From the NCBI GenBank assembly GCA_035524495.1, contig DATKOR010000033.1, forward strand, positions 4,138 through 68,137: DNA of 64,000 nucleotides, read 5' to 3'. This stretch comes from CAIKZZ01 sp035524495. Lineage in GTDB: Bacteria; Pseudomonadota; Gammaproteobacteria; Steroidobacterales; Steroidobacteraceae. The position numbers and the translations under genes are program-made. The notes below the pieces were generated by a model. The model was given only the letters and a program-made list of their open reading frames with translations. It did not search any database and was not told the origin of the DNA. Numbering within the stretch: the stretch's first letter is position 1; each line of letters starts with the position of its first letter. Of the stretch, positions 57,248 to 64,000 are shown one piece after another.

Positions 57248-60200
57248 ATGACGACAGCGCGCGCGGCCGGCGGCCGCATCCATCGCCTCCTGATCGCGAA
57301 CCGCGGCGAGATCGCGATCCGCGTGATGCGCGCGGCCAACGAGCTCGGCATCCGCACGGTCGCGATCTACTCGCGCGAAGACCGCTTCTCGCTGCACCGG
57401 ACCAAGGCCGACGAGAGCTACCTCGTCGGCGAGGGCAAGGGCCCGGTCGAGGCCTACCTCGACATTGACGACATCGTGCGCACCGCCCGCGAGGCGCACT
57501 GCGACGCGGTGCACCCGGGCTACGGGTTCCTCGCCGAGAACCCGGAGTTCGCCGAGGCCTGCGCGGCATCCGGGCTCGCGTTCGTCGGGCCCTCGCCCGA
57601 GACGATGCGCACGCTCGGCAACAAGGTCGCGGCGCGCGCGCTCGCGACCGCCGCCGGCGTGCCGGTGATGCCGGCGACGGGCCCGCTGCCGGCCGACCCA
57701 TCCGCGGCGGCGAAGCTCGCGCGCGAGGTCGGCTATCCCTCGATGCTGAAGGCGAGCTGGGGCGGGGGCGGGCGCGGCATGCGCGTGGTCGAGTCCGAGG
57801 CGGAACTGCCCGAGCTCGTCGCCGCGGCGCGGCGCGAGGCCAAGGCGGCTTTCGGCAACGACGAGGTCTACCTCGAGAAGCTGATCCGCCGCGCGCGCCA
57901 CATCGAGGTGCAGCTCCTGGGCGATGCCCATGGCAACCTCGTGCACCTCTACGAGCGCGACTGCACCGTGCAGCGCCGCAACCAGAAGGTCGTCGAGCGC
58001 GCGCCAGCCGTGTTCCTCGATGCTGCCGGCCGCAGCGAGCTCTGCAACCACGCGCTCAAGATCGGGCGCGCGGCGCGCTACCGGAACGCCGGCACCGTCG
58101 AGTTCCTGCAGGACGCCGACACCGGCCGCTTTTACTTCATCGAGGTCAACCCGCGGATCCAGGTCGAGCACACGGTGACGGAGGTCGTGACCGGCATCGA
58201 CATCGTGAAGGCCCAGATCCGGATCGCCGAGGGCGGCTCGCTCGGCAGTCCCCAGTGCGGCGTGCCGGCGCAGGACGAGATCCGGGTCTTCGGCCATGCG
58301 CTGCAGTGCCGGATCACAACCGAGGACCCCGAGAACAGCTTCATCCCCGACTACGGCACGATCACCGCCTACCGGAGCCCGGCGGGCTTCGGCATCCGGC
58401 TCGACGCCGGCACCGCGTACTCGGGCGCCTTCATCGGCCGCTACTACGACTCGCTGCTCGTGAAGGTGACGGCCTGGGCGCCGACGCCCGAGGAGACGAT
58501 CCGGCGCATGCACCGCGCGCTGTGGGAGTTCCGGATCCGCGGCGTCACGACGAACCTGCGCTTCCTCGACCAGGTCATCAACCACCCGCGCTTCGCGACC
58601 GGCGACTACACGACGAAGTTCATCGACGGGACCCCGGAACTCTTTGACTTCCCGAAGCGCCGCGACCGGGCGACGAAGCTGCTGAACTTCGTCGGCGACC
58701 TGATCGTCAACGGCAACCGCGAGGTCAAGAACCGCCCGCGCCCGACGCGCCTCGCGCCGCCGCGCGTGCCGCGCGTGGAGCTGCCGCCGCTCGCGCCGGG
58801 CTCCAAGCAGCTGCTGGACGAGAAGGGACCGAAGGGCCTCGCCGACTGGATGCTCGCGAGCGAGCGGCTGCTCCTCACCGACACCACGATGCGCGATGCG
58901 CACCAGAGCCTGCTGGCGACGCGCCTGCGCACGCACGACATGAGCGCGATCGCGCCCTACTACGCGAGCCTCTTGCCCGAGCTCTTCTCGGTCGAGTGCT
59001 GGGGCGGGGCGACGTTCGACGTCGCGATGCGGTTCCTGAACGAGGACCCGTGGGAGCGGCTCGCGGAGTTCCGCGAGGCGATGCCGAACCTGCTGCTGCA
59101 GATGCTGTTCCGCTCGGCGAACGCGGTCGGCTACACGAACTACCCCGACAACGTCGTGCGCTACTTCGTCGAGCAGGCGGCGAAGAGCGGCGTCGACGTG
59201 TTCCGGATCTTCGATCCGCTGAACTGGATCGACAACATGCGCGTGTCGATCGACGCGATCGGCGCGACCGGCAAGGTCGTCGAGGCCGCGATCTGCTACA
59301 CCGGCAACCTCACCGACCCCGCCGAGACGAAGTACGACCTCAAGTACTACGTCAAGCTCGCGCGCGAGCTCGAGAAGGCCGGGGCCCACGTGCTCGGCAT
59401 CAAGGACATGGCGGGCCTGTGCCGGCCGTTCGCGGCGCGCAGGCTCGTCAAGGCCCTGAAGGACGAGGTCGCGATCCCGGTCCACTTCCACACGCACGAC
59501 ACGAGCGGCGTCGCGGCCGCGAGCGTGCTCGCCGCCGTCGAGGCCGGCTGCGACGCCGTCGATGCCGCGATCGACGCGATGAGCGGGCTCACCTCGCAGC
59601 CGAACCTGGGCTCGATCGTCGAGGCGCTGCGCCACACGCCGCGCGATCCCGGGCTCAACGCCGGGCACCTGCGGCTGCTGTCGTCCTACTGGGAGCAGGT
59701 GCGGCACTGCTACGGGGCGTTCGAGAGCGACATCCGCGCCGGCGCCTCGGAGGTCTACCTGCACGGGATGCCGGGCGGCCAGTACACGAACCTCAAGGAG
59801 CAGGCGCGCTCGCTGGGGATTGACGAGCACCGCTGGGGGGAGGTCGCGCGCGCCTACGCCGAGGTCAACGAGATGTTCGGTGACATCATCAAGGTGACGC
59901 CGAGCTCGAAGACCGTCGGCGACATGGCGATCATGATGGTGACGTCCGGGCTCACCCGCGCCGAGGTCGAGGATCCGGCGCACGAGATCGCGTTCCCGGA
60001 GTCGGTCGTGCAGTTCTTCCACGGCGACATCGGCCAGCCCTACGGGGGCTTCCCCAAGGCGCTGCAGAAGAAGGTGCTGGGCCCAAGGGCGCCGCTCAAG
60101 CAGCGGCCGGGCGAGGTGCTCGCGCCCGCCGACCTCGCCGCCGAGCGCGCCGCGGCCGAGGCCAGGGTCGGCCACGCGCTCACCGACACCGAGCTCGCCT

Positions 60201-60712
60201 CCTACCTGATGTACCCGAAGGTGTTCGTCGACTACGCGCGGGACCGCAACGCCTACGGCAACGTCGCGGTGCTGCCGACGCCGACGTTCTTCTACGGCAT
60301 GGAGATCGGCGAGGAGCTCTCGGTCGACCTCGAGCGCGGCAAGACGCTGATCATCCGCCTGGTCGCGGTCAGCGAGGCGCACGAGGACGGCACGCGCACG
60401 GTGTTCTTCGAATTGAACGGCCAGCCGCGCTCGGTGCGCGTCAAGGACCAGAGCCAGGTCGTGACCCGCGCGCCGACGCGCAAGGCCGAGATCGGCGACC
60501 CCAACCAGGTCGGCGCGCCGATGCCCGGCAACGTCGTGACCGTCGCGGTGCAGAGCGGCCAGAAGGTCGCGCGCGGCGAGACGCTGCTGACGCTCGAGGC
60601 GATGAAGATGGAGGCCGCGGTGCGCGCCGAACGCGACGCCGAGGTTGCCGAGGTCGCGGTGCGCCCGGGGCAGCAGGTCGATGCCAAGGACCTGCTGCTG
60701 GTGCTCAGGTAG
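57248..60712 (+). CDS. pyc: Pyruvate carboxylase
   Basis: A 1154-residue single-chain biotin enzyme. Biotin carboxylase domain about 10-460 (LLIANRGEIAIRVMRAANELG, ASWGGGGRGMRVV for ATP, FIEVNPRIQVEHTVTE active-site Arg/Glu). Carboxyltransferase domain from about 545 (LLLTDTTMRDAHQSLLATRLRTHDM, AICYTGNLTDP and HFHTHDTSG metal His pair). Biotin carrier at the C-terminus with the biotinyl Lys1120 in EAMKMEA. It makes oxaloacetate from pyruvate for anaplerosis or gluconeogenesis. The ATG at 57248 is preferred over a TTG three bases upstream. It is well separated from the divergent oxidoreductase gene. Confidence 0.96.
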   Translation: MTTARAAGGRIHRLLIANRGEIAIRVMRAANELGIRTVAIYSREDRFSLHRTKADESYLVGEGKGPVEAYLDIDDIVRTAREAHCDAVHPGYGFLAENPEFAEACAASGLAFVGPSPETMRTLGNKVAARALATAAGVPVMPATGPLPADPSAAAKLAREVGYPSMLKASWGGGGRGMRVVESEAELPELVAAARREAKAAFGNDEVYLEKLIRRARHIEVQLLGDAHGNLVHLYERDCTVQRRNQKVVERAPAVFLDAAGRSELCNHALKIGRAARYRNAGTVEFLQDADTGRFYFIEVNPRIQVEHTVTEVVTGIDIVKAQIRIAEGGSLGSPQCGVPAQDEIRVFGHALQCRITTEDPENSFIPDYGTITAYRSPAGFGIRLDAGTAYSGAFIGRYYDSLLVKVTAWAPTPEETIRRMHRALWEFRIRGVTTNLRFLDQVINHPRFATGDYTTKFIDGTPELFDFPKRRDRATKLLNFVGDLIVNGNREVKNRPRPTRLAPPRVPRVELPPLAPGSKQLLDEKGPKGLADWMLASERLLLTDTTMRDAHQSLLATRLRTHDMSAIAPYYASLLPELFSVECWGGATFDVAMRFLNEDPWERLAEFREAMPNLLLQMLFRSANAVGYTNYPDNVVRYFVEQAAKSGVDVFRIFDPLNWIDNMRVSIDAIGATGKVVEAAICYTGNLTDPAETKYDLKYYVKLARELEKAGAHVLGIKDMAGLCRPFAARRLVKALKDEVAIPVHFHTHDTSGVAAASVLAAVEAGCDAVDAAIDAMSGLTSQPNLGSIVEALRHTPRDPGLNAGHLRLLSSYWEQVRHCYGAFESDIRAGASEVYLHGMPGGQYTNLKEQARSLGIDEHRWGEVARAYAEVNEMFGDIIKVTPSSKTVGDMAIMMVTSGLTRAEVEDPAHEIAFPESVVQFFHGDIGQPYGGFPKALQKKVLGPRAPLKQRPGEVLAPADLAAERAAAEARVGHALTDTELASYLMYPKVFVDYARDRNAYGNVAVLPTPTFFYGMEIGEELSVDLERGKTLIIRLVAVSEAHEDGTRTVFFELNGQPRSVRVKDQSQVVTRAPTRKAEIGDPNQVGAPMPGNVVTVAVQSGQKVARGETLLTLEAMKMEAAVRAERDAEVAEVAVRPGQQVDAKDLLLVLR

Positions 60713-60793
60713 CGGGATGCCGGCGCAGGAAGCGGAGCGCGCCCGGCGTCGCGTCGCGCTTCAATGAGGCTCCCTCGACCTCAGGAGCGCCCG

Positions 60794-61261
60794 ATGAGCT
60801 TTCGAATCCGCGGCCTCGATCCCGAGTCGTTCCGGCACCTGTACGGCGCATCGGCCGCCGAGCTCGCCGCGCACCTTGCCGAGCGCCAGGTCGCCGATGC
60901 GGCGCCGGGCTTCCCGGACCGCATCCGGCTCACCGACGCGAGCCCCGGCGAGACGCTGCTGCTCGTCAACCACCTGCACCAGCCGGCCGCGAACCCCTAT
61001 CGCGCGAGCCACGCCGTCTACGTGCGCGAGGGCGCGCTCGAGCCCTACGACGGGATCGACGCGATTCCGCCGTCGCTCGCGATCCGGCCGCTGTCGCTGC
61101 GCGCGTTCGATGCGTCCGACCGGATCGTCGATGCGCGGCTCGTCGATGGCGCTGAGGCCGCGGGGGCGATCGAGGAGCTCTTCCGGGACCCGCGCGCCCT
61201 GTACCTGCACGCGCACTTCGCGCGCTTCGGCTGCTACGCGGCGAGGATCGAGCGCGCCTGA
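60794..61261 (+). CDS. DUF1203 family protein
   Basis: A 155-residue protein that opens SFRIRGLDPESFRHLYGASAAELAAHLAERQVADAAPGFPDRIRLTDASPGETLLLVNHLHQP, the full DUF1203 pattern, with ASHAVYVREGA and ARFGCYAARI at the C-terminus. The function is unknown. CAGGAG six bases before the ATG at 60794. Confidence 0.85.
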   Translation: MSFRIRGLDPESFRHLYGASAAELAAHLAERQVADAAPGFPDRIRLTDASPGETLLLVNHLHQPAANPYRASHAVYVREGALEPYDGIDAIPPSLAIRPLSLRAFDASDRIVDARLVDGAEAAGAIEELFRDPRALYLHAHFARFGCYAARIERA

Positions 61262-61321
61262 GGGCATTGCGGCAGGGGCCCGCAGCGGGCAGAGTCGAGC
61301 GTCGACGACCCCGGAGCCTCC

Positions 61322-62728
61322 ATGACGCACCCGCACCGCCTGCTGAGCGCGCTCCTCGTGCTCGGCGCCGTCCACGTTTCGGCCGCGCCCGCCACGACGC
61401 CGCGCTCGCCGCCCGAGTCCGAGCAGCTCGCGCGCGAGATCTTCGCCGAGCTCGTCGGCGAGGACACGACGCACGCCGTCGGGTCCGGGCGCGCCGCCGA
61501 GCGCCTCGCGGCGCGCTTCAAGGCGGCCGGCTTCGAGGACGTGTACGTCGGGGGACCCCGGCCCGACAAGGCGAACGTCGTCGTGCGCCTGCACGGCCGC
61601 GGGCGCGGCAAGCCCGTGCTCTTCAACGCGCACCTCGACGTCGTCGAGGCGACGCGCGACACCTGGAGCGTCGAGCCCTTCCGGCTCACCGAGAAGGACG
61701 GCTTCTTCTGGGGCCGCGGGACGGTCGACGTCAAGAACGAGGTTGCGATCCTGAGCGCGAACCTGCTGCGCCTCAGGCGCGAGGGCTTTAAGCCCGACCG
61801 CGACGTGATCCTGTTCTTCAACGCCGACGAGGAGGCGGGTGGCGACGCCAACGGCGTGGAGTGGATGCTCGCGAACCACCGGCCGCTCATTGAGGCGGGC
61901 CTCGTGATCAACCACGACGCGGGCAAGGGCCAGGCGCTCGACGGCGTCAAGCTCTGGAACACGATCCAGACCGCCGAGAAGGTGTACGCGACCTACACGC
62001 TCTCGACGACCGGCAGCGGCGGGCATTCCTCGCTGCCGACGCGCCAGAACGCTATCGGGCGCCTCGGGCGCGCGCTCGCGCGGCTCGACGCCTACGCGTT
62101 CCCGGTGCGCTTCACCGAGACGACGCGCCGCTACCTCGAGGCGATGCGCTCGCGCGCGGCGCCCGAGATCGCGAAGGAGATCGACGCGATCCTGAAGGAT
62201 CCCGCGGATGCGCTCGCGCTCGATGCGCTCAGGGACGCGCCGGTGCTGAACGCGCAGCTGCACAGCACGTGCCCGGCGACGCTCGTGACCGGCGGCCAGA
62301 GCGAGAGCGCGCTGCCGATGAACGCGCGCGCGACGATCCAGTGCCGGTTGCTGCCCGACGAGGACCCGGCGGTCGTGCTCGCGACCTTCGCGAAGGTCAT
62401 CGACGACCCGGGCGTCGCGGTCGGCGTCGCCTGGGCGCCCGTGCCGACGCCGGCGGCGACGCTCGACCCCCGGGTCGTGCACGCGGTCGAGCAGGTGACG
62501 GGCGAGATGTGGCCCGGCGTTCCGGTCGTGCCCGTGATGTCCTCGGGCGCTTCCGACAACGTCTACTTCCGGGGCGCGGGCCTCGAGACCTTCGGCGTCT
62601 CGGGGACGTTCGTCGACGAGGGCGACCTGCGCGCGCACGGGCGCGACGAGCGCATCGGCGTCACCGCGTTCTACGAGTCGCTCGAGTTCAGCTACCGGCT
62701 GATCAAGGCGCTGGCCGCGACGCGTTGA
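61322..62728 (+). CDS. Exported M20-family metallopeptidase
   Basis: A 468-residue M20/M28-type aminoacylase-like peptidase with a Sec signal peptide (MTHPHRLLSALLVLGAVHVSAAPA). Zinc ligands sit in LFNAHLDVVEA, WGRGTVDVKNEVA, FNADEEAGGD and the final SGASDNVYFRGAG block; the dimerisation/lid domain lies between about 190 and 300. It would cleave peptides or acylated amino acids in the periplasm. CCGGAG before the ATG at 61322. Its stop faces the PHA synthase stop four bases away. Confidence 0.9.
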   Translation: MTHPHRLLSALLVLGAVHVSAAPATTPRSPPESEQLAREIFAELVGEDTTHAVGSGRAAERLAARFKAAGFEDVYVGGPRPDKANVVVRLHGRGRGKPVLFNAHLDVVEATRDTWSVEPFRLTEKDGFFWGRGTVDVKNEVAILSANLLRLRREGFKPDRDVILFFNADEEAGGDANGVEWMLANHRPLIEAGLVINHDAGKGQALDGVKLWNTIQTAEKVYATYTLSTTGSGGHSSLPTRQNAIGRLGRALARLDAYAFPVRFTETTRRYLEAMRSRAAPEIAKEIDAILKDPADALALDALRDAPVLNAQLHSTCPATLVTGGQSESALPMNARATIQCRLLPDEDPAVVLATFAKVIDDPGVAVGVAWAPVPTPAATLDPRVVHAVEQVTGEMWPGVPVVPVMSSGASDNVYFRGAGLETFGVSGTFVDEGDLRAHGRDERIGVTAFYESLEFSYRLIKALAATR

Positions 62729-62732
62729 GCCG

Positions 62733-64000
62733 CTAGGGGAGCCGGACGTACTCGCCGGGCGCGTCGCGCAGCGGCGGATAGCCCCGGTCCGGCGCCCCGA
62801 GCCCGGGCGGGGCGACGTGGTCGCCCGAGTGCATCGCGAGCCACTTCTGCCACGTCGGCCACCACGAGCCCGGCTGCGGCGGCGTCGTCGCCAGCCACTC
62901 CTCGGGCGCGAGATGCCGGTCGTTCAGCGTGCGCGTGCGCACCCGGTGCTTGCGTTTCGGGTGCACGGGTCCCGAGACGATGCCGGCGTTGTGGCCGCCG
63001 CTCGTCAGCAGGAACGTGTAGTCGTTCGAGCGCGTCAGGTTCTCGAGCTTGTAGACGCTCTTCCACGGCGCGACGTGGTCGGTCTCGGTGCCGACGACGA
63101 ACATCGGCAGCCGGACGTCGGTGAGGCGCACCGGCTCGCCGTGCACCGGGAAGCGCCCGCTCGAGAGCTCGTTGTCGAGGTACAGCCGGTACAGGTACTC
63201 GGTGTGCATCTTGTACGGCATGCGCGTGCCGTCGGCGTTCCAGGCCATCAGGTCGACCATCGCGTCGCGCTGGCCCTTGACGTAGCTCTGCACCATCGGC
63301 TGCCAGATGAGGTCGCGCGGCCTCATCATCTGGAACGCGCCGCCCATCTGGCGGCTGTCGAGCACGCCCTCCTGGTACATCTGCGCCTCGAGCATCGCGA
63401 GCTGGCTGCGGTTGATGAACAGCGCGAGCTCCCCGGGCTCCGAGAAGTCGGTCTGCGCCGCGAAGAACGTCAGGCTCGCGAGGCGCGTGTCGTGCTCGCG
63501 GGCGAGGAGCGCGGCGCCGATCGCGAGCAGCGTCCCGCCGATGCAGTAGCCGGTCGCGTGGATGCGGTGGCCCGGCACGATCGTGCTGACCGCGTCGATC
63601 GCGGCCTTGAGCCCGAGGTCGACGTAGTCGTCCATCGCGAAGTCGCGGTCGCCCGGCACCGGGTTCTTCCACGAGATCATGAAGACCGTGTGGCCCTGGT
63701 CGACGAGGTACTTGACCATCGAGTTGCGCGGGCTGAGGTCGAGGATGTAGTACTTCATGATCCACGCCGGCACGATCAGGACGGGCTCCGCGTGCACGGT
63801 CGGCGTCGTCGGCGAGTACTGCAGCAGCTCGATCAGCGCGTTCTGGTAGACGACCTTGCCGGGCGTCACGGCGACGCTCTTGCCGACCTGGAACTGCTCG
63901 GTGCCGGCCGGGGCCTTCTTGTCGACGACGCGTGACAGGTCCTCGATGAGGTTCTGCGCGCCCTTCATCAGGTTCTCGCCGCCCTCGGCGCGCGTCAGCT
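62733..64000 (-). CDS. phaC: Poly(3-hydroxyalkanoate) synthase, 5' part outside window
   Basis: About 422 C-terminal residues of a class I PHA synthase, reading in from the right edge in an open frame (before the ATG at 63968 comes LTRAEGGENL, like the PhaC N-terminal region that precedes KGxxNLxEDL). The lipase-like box is TGYCIGG with the catalytic Cys, the Asp is in VGTETDHVAPWKSVYK and the His in TSGGHNAGIVSGP. It polymerises 3-hydroxyacyl-CoA into storage granules. phaA/phaB are not visible here. The end of the protein is complete; the beginning lies outside. Confidence 0.92.
   Translation of the reverse strand, partial: LTRAEGGENLMKGAQNLIEDLSRVVDKKAPAGTEQFQVGKSVAVTPGKVVYQNALIELLQYSPTTPTVHAEPVLIVPAWIMKYYILDLSPRNSMVKYLVDQGHTVFMISWKNPVPGDRDFAMDDYVDLGLKAAIDAVSTIVPGHRIHATGYCIGGTLLAIGAALLAREHDTRLASLTFFAAQTDFSEPGELALFINRSQLAMLEAQMYQEGVLDSRQMGGAFQMMRPRDLIWQPMVQSYVKGQRDAMVDLMAWNADGTRMPYKMHTEYLYRLYLDNELSSGRFPVHGEPVRLTDVRLPMFVVGTETDHVAPWKSVYKLENLTRSNDYTFLLTSGGHNAGIVSGPVHPKRKHRVRTRTLNDRHLAPEEWLATTPPQPGSWWPTWQKWLAMHSGDHVAPPGLGAPDRGYPPLRDAPGEYVRLP

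Noticed and set aside
57188..60382. A 1064-codon open frame opposite pyruvate carboxylase.
   Set aside because: Same cause; the sense strand is a complete pyruvate carboxylase with all motifs.

Overview
The window is a continuous, very GC-rich (about 70% or more by eye) and densely coding stretch of a bacterial chromosome. I found no rRNA or tRNA gene, no insertion sequence and no CRISPR array. The best guess is a strictly GC-biased gammaproteobacterium (inference). The evidence is an E. coli-type GshA, HemN, a three-gene pntAA-pntAB-pntB transhydrogenase, a FadB-like bifunctional enzyme, a class I PHA synthase, many lipoproteins and a sigma-54/NtrC-type two-component system. Spaces between genes are short. 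No stretch longer than 300 bases lacks a gene, and the longest gap (about 205 bases, 44442-44645) carries a regulatory region.

Region by region. (1) 1-10.7 kb holds about twenty small single-domain genes, mostly on the + strand: a lipoprotein RidA cut by the window edge, MmcQ/YjbR, VOC and GFA proteins (two each), DinB, SnoaL-like, a secreted ExbD-type domain, DUF3052, a PaaK-like CoA ligase, DUF3303, GNAT, DUF4279, DUF6717, a cupin and MAPEG. (2) 10.7-24.4 kb holds housekeeping and central functions: an MFS exporter, an unusual YebC protein, a periplasmic cyclophilin, a DctA-type carrier, transhydrogenase, an HNH nuclease, a 5'-3' exonuclease, a fructosamine-kinase-like protein, an acetyl-CoA hydrolase/transferase, a nucleosidase and a YceI lipoprotein. 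(3) 24.5-38.4 kb holds hemN, then a catabolic block: succinate-semialdehyde dehydrogenase, dienelactone hydrolase, fumarylacetoacetase-like and homogentisate dioxygenase on the minus strand, a FadB-like/thiolase pair on the plus strand, a second thiolase in the opposite direction, and a MATE exporter. (4) 38.4-44.4 kb holds a DUF885 peptidase-like protein, an OmpR/EnvZ-type pair, a second RidA lipoprotein and gshA. (5) 44.4-53.4 kb is a complete MacAB-like export system (adaptor, ATPase, two FtsX permeases), preceded by a textbook sigma-54 promoter and an upstream palindrome. It is followed by its likely NtrC-type activator and, further on, a matching histidine kinase. A nickel unit (nikR, a NikR box, a NiCoT-type transporter gene) sits between activator and kinase. 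(6) 53.4-64 kb holds a small unknown protein, a membrane diguanylate cyclase, an orphan Tat-exported molybdenum hydroxylase, pyruvate carboxylase, DUF1203, an M20 peptidase and a PHA synthase that runs off the right edge.

How the genes fit together. The catabolic block feeds tyrosine/homogentisate and fatty-acid carbon to acetyl-CoA, fumarate and acetoacetate. Pyruvate carboxylase, transhydrogenase and PHA synthase then manage anaplerosis, NADPH and carbon storage. The most notable regulatory features are the self-contained sigma-54 exporter circuit, the NikR box and an operator lying exactly between the -35 and -10 of the homogentisate promoter.
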